DNA of 64,000 nt from Agelas oroides (Eukaryota; Porifera; Demospongiae; Agelasida; Agelasidae), in contig OX422184.1 in NCBI GenBank assembly GCA_949130485.1, positions 17,167,324 through 17,231,323 of the forward strand, in the 5' to 3' direction. Positions within the stretch are counted from its first letter, which is position 1, and each line of letters begins with the position of its first letter. Below the pieces are notes generated by a model. It was not told where the DNA came from. It ran no database searches and worked only from the letters and a program-made list of their open reading frames with translations. Shown here in pieces: positions 33,592 through 43,956 of this stretch. The position numbers and the translations under genes are program-made.

Positions 33592-33681
33592 CTGAAATGA
33601 ACAAGTAAATTTGTACTTGCTATGTAATGGAGGGTACAAATTCAGTATGGCAATACTTTTCAGTGTATTTACATCAGTTAC

Positions 33682-33727
33682 CTTGTACACAGGATGCTCA
33701 GTGGCCAGGCTGCAGTTCCATGTTTGC
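33682..33727 (-). pseudogene. Possible short exon preceding the 36-codon exon
   Basis: Acceptor CTTTAG and donor TACAAG/GTAACT frame the residues QTWNCSLATEHPVYK; its end phase fits the next exon. In copy 3 (about 39600-39650) the donor has changed to TACAAA/GTAACT. Confidence 0.3.
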
Positions 33728-33779
33728 CTAAAGGAGAAGATATATGAACTCATACCAAACATTCTGCACCTCTAAACTA

Positions 33780-36700
33780 GTGCTGCATGTGATATTCAGT
33801 TCTACGCTGGTACTTTCGAGCTTGACTATGGGGTAGTCATTTTGTTTTTCACAGTTCACTGTGTCTAGAGTACCAGTAATGAACATTGAAGTTCAGTGGG
33901 TATACACAGCGAGTACAAGTGCCAATAACGATATAACATGGACAAATCGATAGAATGCTAAAAGACCTACAAGATGATACCGGTTTCGTCAGGAAAATGT
34001 TTGCTACAGGCACTGTAGGTAGTAAACTTCACTTCACAATATTTTTAAGTACCAGTATCGGTACCTTAGGTGTTCGTATTTGTTTTTGCAATTGTATAAG
34101 ACACAGAAATGCCTATCACTTTGTAGCTGTTTTGGTGCTCTACTGATACTAGTCGAATTAAATTGGAGCTTGCTGTCAGAAGTTGTCATCCCTAGAATTT
34201 AGTATTCATTACTGTGACTCTAGACACAGTGTCTTTTTTGTTGTTGTTGTTCCTAATGCTCCCCTATTCAAGTTTGTAGTATTCAACTCAAATTATATAC
34301 TATTGTCATACCTTTTTTTTGTCCCACCAGTATAGTGACACTCACTAGCTGTACAATTGCCATTACTCTCCAAACAGTGGGCCGCTGATCACCACCACTT
34401 CCTTCACCACCATTGCAACGAGACTCCCTGCATCCAATATCACCCCAGGCTCTGGCAGCAGGTTGCTACCAGAGTGTGCTGAAAAGCACAAGGGGTCACT
34501 GTTGGATGTCAAGAGCAACAACAAGAAGACTCTCCAGGAGAACAAGTTGAGCTTCTGTGGCTCACAGCCATCTTCTTGGTCTATCATGTAGTTCCCGCCA
34601 AATGCGCGCTTGAAATGTAAGCCTTGCACTACACATGCTCTTGTGATGCCCCACCCCTCCATGCATGCGAATTATTTGAGGTGGATGTCATGCTGTTGTA
34701 GAATTGCAGGGTCACAGACCATTCATGTTGCTCTAGATAGACTCCCAGGCCTCTGCAGCAGTTGTTGCTTGCTGTATATTGTGTTACCTAAGATGCCGTC
34801 GAGGCCTGGGAACAAGGCTAGTTTAAGTCTGCCACATTTGATAACAAGCTAGATGCAGGCCGTGCATACGAGTTTTACATAATTATGATGTTAACTAATG
34901 ACAGCTCTACTCATTAGGATTGGATTTGAGTACTCTTAGAAAACTGAACAGCAATGAGAGAGCTTCACAAACTAGCCAAACACAGTGAAATTTCCCTAAA
35001 ATCAATAGAAGTGTGAAGGAAGTCCTAAAAACCCTTTGTTCAAAATTTCTGGCAATACCACTGGAGTCCAACAATAATTCTCCTCTGCATATGGGTATCC
35101 TGATTAACTAGTATAGTTACTCAGGACGATGAATCAAGTCCCAACTTCATATTTCCCATTCAACAATAGGCCTGGAAACAAGGCTATGGTTAGATCTGGG
35201 GCAGCTCAATTTAAACTTGATTATAGCATTCACTGCATAACAAATGTACGCAGGCTGTTCAATCACAGAGCACCTGATGTCCAGGTATGTCAGCTGCGGG
35301 GGGGCTTCTGAACTGAAGTGTCCCATTTGGTTACATTGAATGCCTGTCTGTGAAAGACCGAATGTGCCACCTCTGAACATCCTCCTGACTAAATGTAACC
35401 AACTTTACCTGGCTTTTCCCCATGGTAATACTGCAATTGATAAGCATGGGGTCAAAAGCCCTTGTTGAGAGGTTATATAGACACTAGCCTTTCACTGTCC
35501 TATTTCTTGGATGTACGGTTACCAGGCAACTAACTTTATTTTAAATAATTGAATCATGGTGAACTTCACAGCTTTGCAACAGGTGAGCTTAATTATAGTG
35601 CAAAATTTGGCTTCCTAATGCAGCACAATCTGATTGGCTGATGTGGCAATTATTTCACCTGTACTGGGCTTCCTTACCACAAACCACTTAGCTTTACTCA
35701 TCACACCATTACAGACCTACTTAGCACACCTCCAATTTGCTGAAGCCCAGCAAGCAACTTAGCTTTTAGCAGAATCCATAGCAACCGCCAGCCCTTGATG
35801 TGTGATGCTGTTCTGGGTACGAGACTAACTTGTCGCTTGAGCTGGAATAATTTACCGCCAAAACAACCATGAGCATCCCAGTATAATGCACATGTGCAGA
35901 AGCAGTACACACTGGAATCCAAAGCTTCATGGTTGACTTTTGTGCAAGAGATGTTCCTGCATTTTGAGCTTACATACTTTATGCTTATACAGTAGAGGAT
36001 GGAAGTAACGTCACTTTTGTGCTTCAGGTAACTGATTGTATTCATTTTCTTTAAGATACATGCAGTGATGCATGACAGTGTTTTTACTGTACTTCTGTTG
36101 CTAATGCTAACTGACCATAGAGACCAATTAGGAATTAGATTACAGCTGAGATGATATATGAGCTGCCACAAATAAAATAAACTTTGGTTGCCATATTACT
36201 GCAAGGTATCCACATGAATAACAAGTGCCACTTTATGCCCAGTACAGACTTTTGGTTAGCTAGCACAATCAAACCTACATACCTCCTTTCGCACTCAGGG
36301 CATAAATGTTTTGTATAATAATGACATTGTAGAAAGACAACGATGATGAACAGATTCTCCTACACAGTATACACCACCCACTTCTGAACCAATCCCTCCC
36401 CTCCATCTGATTATATATGCATTTCTCCACCTCCTACTTTTGTTTCACTGTAGCTACCTGTTCTGCCTATACAGCTGTTTGTGTTATGCCAACCCCTATA
36501 CTTTTGTTGTACGTAACCAGAGACTTCCTTCACCATGCATGCCATGAACTTATCTAGATTAACTGTAGTCTTGAACCCAGACCCCCCTTCAACCCTCCCA
36601 ACAGGGATATAGTACAACATTTTTGTACCTCCGTGGAATTTCGGGCAGCACAATCTGATTGGCTGTTTTAGCAATTATCTCACCTGGGCTTCCTTACAGC

Positions 36701-37184
36701 AAACCACTTAGCTTTACTCATCACACCTTTACAGCACACCCTCCAATTTACTGAAGCCCAGCAAGCCACTTCAAAGGCTTTGCTATTAGCGGAATCCATA
36801 GCAACAGCTAGCCCACGGTTAGTCTCATTCCCAGACCCTAGAGGTTGAAGGGGGGTCTGGGGACGAGACTAGCCCATGGTGTGAGGATGTCGCCAGACTC
36901 TCCTTTCCTCTTTGGAGGAGGGTCTGGGTACGAGACTAGATTAATTGTACATGCACTCCCCCCATCTTTTATGTGTTCTGCTGCTCTTCGTTCTGCTATT
37001 GTACATCTTGTCCACTGAGCCAATTGGCTCGCTGTGCTGGGAACAAGACATAAGGTATTAAACCTTGCCGGTATTGCTAGAAACTCAATCCTTCCCACAA
37101 TAGCATGAAATTGATTTCAAAGTCATGTCAGCACTTACAATTGCCTAGCATATCACGCAAGTGGCATATTCTTCACAATCTTGA
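33780..37184. other. Intergenic mosaic between EF-hand copies 2 and 3
   Basis: No gene is recognised. Blocks seen elsewhere are strung together: 33780-34370 matches 39700-40310; 34680-35120 matches 48540-49010 and 58440-58900 (the intron of the right-end gene); 35280-35640 matches 13060-13350 and 40300-40560; 36355-37080 matches the 5' flank of copies 2 and 5. The pieces are diverged, so they come from older duplications than 12.5-21.2 kb. Confidence 0.5.
36820..36938. repeat. Two adjacent TAGTCTC mini-foldbacks
   Basis: First, TAGTCTCATTCCCAGACCC with GGGTCTGGGGACGAGACTA (36820-36871). Second, CCAGACTCTCCTTTCCTC with GAGGAGGGTCTGG, ending ACGAGACTA (36893-36938). Similar units lie at 53535-53585 and 53801-53842. 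Confidence 0.5.
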
Positions 37185-37730
37185 TCAGTCAAGAGGCCCG
37201 TACAATATTGCGCTGTTCAGTTTATTCCCAGTAGAGCAAAAGAACTCCACGTGGTAGGCAACAAACTCTTCAAGAGACACCTCACCATCGCCATTGGTAT
37301 CCATAGCTTCGAAGGACGCCTTGGCGTATTTGGGATCAAGTCCCATGCACTTGTAGTGTAATTCCCACTCCTTCATGGATACCACTCCGTCCCCGTTGAT
37401 GTCAAGGCCATTGAACATTGTCCGGAAAATTGTGTTATTTACCTCTGAGAGGTTGTCAACATTCGCATGGCGTCTCTTAAACTCTTCGTATGTAAACTGC
37501 TTCGTGTCGTCTGTAAGCCCAACAGAATCACACAGCTTCATGAGGGATTCCTGTACGCGTTGCAGTTGTTCGCCACTAACATCGCCAAGATCCTTGTAGC
37601 GCTGCGCAACAAGTTCGAAGTCCTTCCGAGTGATGACGCCATCTTTGTCCACATCTCTCACCCGTATTGCACGATCAAGTTTTTTGTTCCAAAAGGGGCT
37701 TTCTAGGCGTAGTTTTGCCTGGTCAGTCAT
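37185..37730 (-). CDS. EF-hand calcium-binding protein, copy 3
   Basis: A complete intronless 181-residue frame, ATG at 37730. Loops I (DVDKDGVITRKD), III (DINGDGVVSMKE) and IV (DTNGDGEVSLEE) are canonical, with Asp instead of Asn at the fifth loop position of III and IV. Site II is degenerate. One residue is gained in the linker before EF-hand 3 (HANVDNLSEVNN). It ends ILYGPLD. More diverged from copies 1 and 2 than they are from each other, but all key residues are kept, which suggests that selection still holds it. Same strand and same upstream pogo-like element as copies 1 and 2. Confidence 0.9.
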   Translation of the reverse strand: MTDQAKLRLESPFWNKKLDRAIRVRDVDKDGVITRKDFELVAQRYKDLGDVSGEQLQRVQESLMKLCDSVGLTDDTKQFTYEEFKRRHANVDNLSEVNNTIFRTMFNGLDINGDGVVSMKEWELHYKCMGLDPKYAKASFEAMDTNGDGEVSLEEFVAYHVEFFCSTGNKLNSAILYGPLD

Positions 37731-37869
37731 TGCTCAACAGTCAAGCAACACGCTGCCAGTCAGGATTACGTAGCTATAACAATCTCAACGCTATTACGCG
37801 GCTATGGAAACAGCAGCTCTGAAATTCAGTGCAATTGACCTTTAATGTCCTATACTCACAAAATTATTA

Positions 37870-39415
37870 CAGTAAAACCTCCTTTGTCCAGCCCTCTAAC
37901 TAACGGGGACCTCCTTCTACCAGGCACTATCTTTGGCCATACAAAATTAATTTCCTGCCCTTGCATGGTCAGCTGCACGTGCTGGTCAGGGGCGAGTGAC
38001 TTGTGTAAACTCAGTGTTCAGCATCCAACCTCAGTGTTTACACAGTCTGCACACAGGGGCTTCACCCCCTTCTGGCTTCTCCAAGGATGCTTTGTATCTT
38101 GTACAACTGGATTTGGGACACCCCCACCTGATTAGTTTTTCGAGCCTATAACCACACCCCAAGTGGAAAGACAATGGTGACTGGGGTGCAGTTGGTAACT
38201 GCATCTGAAGTGCAAAGTATCGGGTGTAGGTGGCAAGCCATTTCATCCTACCCATAACAGACGGTTGAGCAGATCCACTAGAGGCACACACTTCCAGGTG
38301 CATGGTGAGCAAGCAGCAAGAGCACAAACTTTGACTAAGAGAAAGGCCATAAGTATATGAAGGATATGGTAAGCAAGGGTAAAAGAGTGTTAAATGAAGA
38401 CATGGTCCTACTGACAACAAAGGTTGTGCCAACTGGTGAAATGATATCTAGTAGCTAATAAGTACTAAATGTGTTTCTCACATGTATTGTGATAAACACT
38501 AGCTAGGTATTACACATGGAGCTTGGGTATATCACTCCACTATCTATGGTCTGAGTATTCCAGCCAGTGCTAATTGGTGGTAATTGAAGCCATGTGAGGT
38601 GAGATGATAAACAAAGTCAGCCAACTTCTATATATGGCTATAGCGCAGGCCCGGTTTAGTGCTGACCGGCTGGGCAGAAGGTGGCCACGCAGCACGCTGC
38701 TAATTTGTGTATCTGTATCTGAGTTGTGTAGGAGCTAAAAACACCACACAAAGCCTTTTGAGAGACGTCATTCGGTGTTGTAAAGAAGAGCCGTCGCCAT
38801 CAAAAGCGCTGTGGAGGCATGGGATGTGCTGTAGTGCAGCAAGCCAGTAGCTAAGTGCGCACTTCACTGAAGTGTCGAAGTGACTTGTAGCTCAGTGTGG
38901 CCGTGCTGTATCGGTATAGTCTGCTACCAGAAGGTTGTAGCTAATAGACCTAGCTTGTTCACAATGTACAGACCTTATAGCCTTTATACAAGGCTCCAGA
39001 GTTGTGCAAGTCGGGATCACTGAAGTGTCAACATTTTTGATCATAACTCAGGTTAGCAGGGATTTTAACCCAAAAAATCGCACATTCTCATCTTTAGCAA
39101 ATGACTGTAAGTACCTTCATGTTAAGATAGCTAGTTTGGCCACTGTACAATCCTGTGTTACCGTGGGTCCAATTCCTTGATGGCAAATGTATGGGCCCAT
39201 GCAATCACCGTGCATTAGCTCTTGACCTTAGTGCTTGAACAGTGGACACTTCAATGATGACTTTTCAATCTGTGGTGTCAAAATTCAGTAAGTCCTCTCA
39301 GGCTGGGAAAGAAACACTAAAATATTGGGCATGCACGTGCACTTTTGTGGCTTTTCATTCATTCATTCATTTATTACTATTTTTTTACACTTGGGGTGTA
39401 TAAATACTTGAGTGC
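37870..39415. mobile_element. pogo/Tigger-like element, copy 3, right end missing
   Basis: The left end CAGTAAAACCTCCTTTGTCC is present after TA; the interior follows copies 1 and 2 through the TTTTTTACACTTGGGG phrase at about 39385 and then stops. The right terminal repeat is lost in a deletion that joins it to the remnant exon at 39418. Confidence 0.6.
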
Positions 39416-39521
39416 CTACTATCTCACATGGAAAAAAGGTAACAGTCTTGGGTTGGGTTTTGGTGCTTTATCCACTGCCTCCTCCCTGAAACGAACAAGA
39501 AAATTTGTACTTGCTATGTAC

Positions 39522-39556
39522 ATCTTCATGAGGGATTCCTGTATGCGTTGCAGTTC
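39522..39556. other. Templated insertion of EF-hand gene sequence
   Basis: About 33 bases (ATCTTCATGAGGGATTCCTG and then TATGCGTTGCAGTT) match the middle of the EF-hand coding region and agree with copy 4 (41784 onward) at diagnostic bases. Paralogous DNA at about 33620 has unrelated bases at this place. It looks like filler DNA copied during break repair. Confidence 0.75.
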
Positions 39557-39559
39557 AGT

Positions 39560-41432
39560 ATGGCAGTACTTTTCAGTGTATTTACATCAGTTACTTTGTA
39601 CACAGGATGCTCAGTAGCCAGGCTGCAGTTGCATGTTTGCCTAAAGGAGAAGATATATGAACTCATACCAAACATTCTGCAGTTGCAGCACTTCTAAACT
39701 AGTGCTGCATGTGATGTTCAGTTCTACGCTGGTACTTTCGAGCTTGACTATGGGGTAGTCATTTTGTTTTTCACTGTTCACTGAGTCTAGAGTACCAGTA
39801 ATGAACATTGAAGTTCAGCGGGTATACACAGCGAGTACAAGTGCCAATAACGATATAACATGGACAAATCGATAGAATGCTAAAAGACCTACAAGATGAT
39901 ACCGGTTTTGTCAGGAAAATGTTTACTACAGGCACTGTAGGTAGTAAACTTCACTTCACAATATTTACCAGTACTGGTACTAGAGGTGTTTGTATTCGTT
40001 TTTGCAATAGTATAAGACACAGCCTAATGAAATGCCTATCACTTTGTAGCTGTTTTGGTGCTCTACTGATACTAGTTGCATTAAAATTGGAGTTTGCTGT
40101 CAGAAGTTGTCGTCCCTAGAATTTAATATTCATTACTGGGACTCTAGACACAGTGTCTTTTTTGTTGTTGTTGTTCCTAATGCTCCCCTATTCAAGTTTG
40201 TAGTATTCAACTCAAATTTTATACTATTGCATGTCGTACCTTTTTCTTGTCCCACCAGTATAGTGACACTCACTAGCTGTACAATTGCCATTACTCTCCA
40301 AGCATGAACATCCTCCTTATGATACTGAAAGTAACCAACTTTACCTGGCCTTTCTCCATGGTAGTACTGCAGTTGATAAAAACATGGCCTAGTTGAGAGG
40401 TTATAGACACCAGCCTTTCCCTGTCCTATTCTTGGGGTGTATGGTTACCAGGCAACTAACTTTATTATAAATAATTGAATCATGGTGAACTTCATGGCTT
40501 TGTAACAGGTGAGCTTAATTAATTATAGTGCAAAATTTGGCTTCCTAATACAGCATGCAATGCCATATCACTACCTGCGTAATCAGATAGCTACAACGAA
40601 GACCTGAGCCAATGACAGCACCTGCATGTCTTTGTTCATAAAGCAGATTTGTTCCTTGACATGGAATAATTGCATGACCATTGAAACAATTGTGACAATA
40701 ATTTTGCCGCAAGTAAAGCAGACAGATGATAGCCTCTTCATTCACAACATTCTAGCTACGTCCCTTGGTGTATTATGGTTTAGTGTGAGCTTTGTGGTTT
40801 TAGCATTTTGTAAATATGGCCAACTAGCTGTATACACAAATTTTAGTTTACTACAGGCCAGTATGACTATGAGCAGTAATTATCGTATATCTACGTATTT
40901 GCAATTGCCTGTGCTAATTTTGCCAGTTTGGGTGATGTGTGACAGTGTTTACTGGCAAAAACTTCTGTTACTAATGTACACTGACCATGCATAGAGACCA
41001 AGTTAGGTATTAGATTATACTACAGCTGTAAGATGATAATGAACAATCACAACAGAAAACTCATTGGTTGCCATACTAGTAACTGCAAGGTATGCACATC
41101 AATAGCAAATGCCAGTACGGACCTTTGGTCAGCTAGCACAATCAAACCTACATACATCCTTTTGTTGTACATAACCATTCAGAGACTTCCTTCACCATGA
41201 ACGTAATTGTATATGTGCTCTGCTACTCCTTAATTTCTGTATTGTATATCTTGTCCATTGAGCCAACTGGCTCACTCACGGTCCTAGGGACGAAATGTAA
41301 TAAACTTTGACACTTTGAAACTTTAACACTTCTTCCTACAATAGTATGAATTAGTTCATTTCAAAGTCATGTCAGCACTTACAATCGCCTAGCATATCAC
41401 ACAAATGTCATTTTCATCATGCACAATCTGGA
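39560..41432. other. Intergenic mosaic between EF-hand copies 3 and 4
   Basis: 39700-40310 matches 33780-34370; 40310-40560 matches the CCAACTTTACCTGGCC block of 35400 and 50670; 40900-41180 matches 36080-36290 and 51500-51720. A plus-strand 122-codon frame (40626-40994) has hydrophobic runs but no recognisable family and is not kept in the paralogous blocks. No gene is supported. Confidence 0.45.
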
Positions 41433-41975
41433 TCAGTCAAGTGGCCCGTACAATATTGCGCTGTTCAGTTTATTCTCAGTGCTAGAAAAGAACTCCACAT
41501 GGTAGGCTGTGAACTCTTCAAGAGACACCACACCATTGCTATTGGTATCCATAGCTTCGAAGGACGCTTTGGCATATTTGGGATCAAGTCCCATGCACTT
41601 GTAGTGCAGTTCCCACTCCTTCATGGATACCACTCCGTTCCCGTTGATGTCTAGGCCGTTGAACATTGTCCGGAAAATTGTGTTAGTCGTCCCCAAACGG
41701 TTGTCAACATGTGCATGGCGTCTTTTAAACTCTTCGTATGTAAACTGCTTCGTATCGTCTGTGAGCCCAACAGAATCGCACATCTTCATGAGGGATTCCT
41801 GTATGCGTTGCAGTTGTTCTCCACTAACACCAAGATCCTTGTAGCGCTGTGCAACAAGTTCGAAGTCCTTCCGAGTAATGACGCCGTCTTTGTCCACATC
41901 TCTCACTCGTATCGCATGATCAAGTTTTTTGTTCCAAAAGGGGTTTTCTAGGCGCAGTTTTAACTGGTCAGTCAT
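41433..41975 (-). CDS. EF-hand calcium-binding protein, copy 4
   Basis: A complete 180-residue frame; I start it at the ATG at 41975 because MTDQLKLRLENPFWNKK matches all other copies, although the frame is open upstream to 42137. Loops I, III (DINGNGVVSMKE) and IV (DTNSNGVVSLEE) are canonical, with Ser for Gly at position 4 of IV. Compared with copies 1 and 2 it lacks one residue after KDLG and has DNRLGTTNT in the linker. Closest to copy 5 (shared LKLRLENPF and the shared 5' sequence LTVA upstream). Same predicted cytosolic calcium-binding role. Confidence 0.88.
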   Translation of the reverse strand: MTDQLKLRLENPFWNKKLDHAIRVRDVDKDGVITRKDFELVAQRYKDLGVSGEQLQRIQESLMKMCDSVGLTDDTKQFTYEEFKRRHAHVDNRLGTTNTIFRTMFNGLDINGNGVVSMKEWELHYKCMGLDPKYAKASFEAMDTNSNGVVSLEEFTAYHVEFFSSTENKLNSAILYGPLD

Positions 41976-42141
41976 CGCTACGGTCAAGCAATACGTTAAG
42001 ATGTGGCTATGAAAACAGAAGCCATGCGCAATTGACTTCAAAGTTTGGGTGTGCCTACTTACAATTTGTACTGGCCAAGCCGTGGGCAGGCAGATCCACG
42101 CGGGCCAACATCTGACATTCCGCTGAAGTGCATGCATAATT

Positions 42142-42400
42142 GCAGTTTTTTTTTTTTTGTTTTTTTTTTATGTTGAACAATGAATTATAACAATTCAGTG
42201 TACAGTCCAATAGCCGAAGCTAGTATAAAGGACCTCGAAATAAAAGAACAACAACAACATCAACAACAAGGGAAAAAATGTGACGTATATCTACAAGACA
42301 ATGGCTCATACGGATGAGAGCTACAATGAAAATAAGGTTTGAAGATTACCTTTAAAAGAAGTAATAAAGTCAATTAAAATAAAAATGGTTATAGAGTTAA
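42142..42400 (-). mobile_element. 5'-truncated retroelement 3' end with A-rich tail
   Basis: On the minus strand it ends in ATGTTGAACAT-type sequence with A-rich tail (T-run at 42147-42170 on the plus strand) and contains a GTT/AAC microsatellite at about 42250-42275. EF-hand copy 5 (about 55475) shows the site without it. It looks like the 3' end of a LINE or LINE-mobilised SINE; not the same 3' end as the LINE at 25108. Confidence 0.5.
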
Positions 42401-42454
42401 CTGTAGCTTGAAAGCTATAAGATGTACTTCATTCTACCCTGTATTATGTAGTTA

Positions 42455-42818
42455 GGCCCCAATTCGTTGATTACTAGTTTCTCATCGACCGCCCGCATGG
42501 ATTTTCTGCGATAGAATTTATGACCATTATTTTTATTTGCACTTATCAGCGTCGTTAAACAAACAAGCGATAGGCGTCATGAGCATAGCGATGAACGTAA
42601 CGCTAACAAACGTGTCTGTCTAGTGCACAGCATCCTAAAACTGAAAAACCTTCTACAATGGCGGATAATAAGCGACGATCATCTTGCCATCACGCTTGTC
42701 AACTTCTTTCGTGAGAAATATCTGTTGGCTGAATAATGGTAATAGCTACCTGCCTGCCCGCCTTGTGTGCAGAGGAAGCACCTGATGAGAAGCTAAAAAA
42801 AATCAACGAATTGGGGCC
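42455..42818. mobile_element. PIF/Harbinger-like MITE with TTA target duplication, 364 bp
   Basis: The inverted repeats begin GGCCCCAATTCGTTGAT and are flanked by TTA on both sides (42452-42454, 42819-42821). The 3-bp target and GGCC end fit PIF/Harbinger. The interior motif CTCATCGACCGCCCGCA and its inverse also occur in the relic at 52814-53195. No transposase. Confidence 0.7.
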
Positions 42819-42821
42819 TTA

Positions 42822-43079
42822 TGCACCTATCAGTTGTATTCCCAACCCCCCCCCCCCAAGTCTCGCAAAGCCAGACCCAGTTTGTGAGACTATATATAAT
42901 AACTCCCATGCAGCCTCCAGCCCAGGCAGAGGTGGGGCAGACCAGGGAATTAGACTTAATTAAAATGTATAATTCCCCAACCCCCAGAGCAAGTTAAATC
43001 CCTACACGTTCTACCAGGTCAACATAAAGGATTGGAGATTGTCTGCATGTAATATGAAGATAGCCATTGTGTGCACATA
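42822..43079. other. Short intergenic spacer with C-run
   Basis: A C-run lies at about 42847-42857. At 42858-42895 a mini-hairpin AGTCTCGCAAAGCCAGACC with TTTGTGAGACT resembles the TAGTCTGGCG family. Confidence 0.35.
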
Positions 43080-43302
43080 TAGGCATATTGAACGCGTGAC
43101 GTCACGTAAGCGTGGAAATCGCTTCGGGAGTCGCTGTGAGGGGTGACGGTGGTGTAGCTGGTGAAGGGAGAATTGTTGGTGTATACCAAAGTTTCATTCC
43201 TGGGGTAAGTGCACCATGCCATTAACGAATATCAACTCAGAGTGGATGTCCAACGCTTCCTCTGGCCTGTGTATTATATTAGTTATATTATATTAGTTAT
43301 TA

Positions 43303-43956
43303 GGGCGAGCCTGAGCGAGCCCCACACTAGCGGGACTGCGTTGCGGAAGTGTGTTTACGTGCTTGCTTGCGGCCATATATCGTAAATTTTAAATGAGCTC
43401 GTTCAAATATTTCACGAAAATCGCATGGAGCATGAGGGCCACTGGCCCACTGCCCGGGTGCAGCGTCGGTGACCCGGAGCGAAGTTGAAGCACGCGTGGC
43501 AACTTACTTCTGGTTTGTGCTTCTACCGACCATCAACGGCAGGCCGCTCATAGGCGATACAAATATGGACAGTGGTTGAGGTCGCTTCAGGTAGAGCCAG
43601 TCATGCATGGCATGAACGGCACTCATAAACGCCAGAAATCAAGCTCATGATTTCATCGTAAAACTTAGTCCATGCATGTGTAGCTACATTAGCTGCCCTG
43701 GCTGGAGAAACGACTGGCATATGTGATACTTGGCTATCTTGGGTGAGGACGTAGCTACTTATGCGTTTTGAAATTTGGCTATAGTCGGACAAATCCTGCT
43801 ATATGCCAGGACAAATTAGTAAACCAGCAAGCAAAAGCACTTTCAAAGCCCCCTGTAAATGGTAAATGGATGTGCATGTAGGAGGATGATTGACTTGATG
43901 TATTACATCACTCATCAGTGACATAATATCCTGTGTCAGCTTGCTCAGGCTCGCCC
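43303..43956. mobile_element. GGGCGAGCCTGAGC-ended element in the tandem array
   Basis: The left end GGGCGAGCCTGAGCGAGC is inverted at the right as GCTCAGGCTCGCCC. It interrupts the first array unit, as the other units run straight on. The target duplication is unclear. The same left end (GGGGCGAGCCTGAGCGAGC) occurs alone at 59085 in an intron of the right-end gene. Confidence 0.6.

Noticed and set aside
40626-40994. A 122-codon frame with hydrophobic segments as a membrane protein gene
   Set aside because: The paralogous blocks near 35.6 and 51 kb do not keep the frame and there is no recognisable family.
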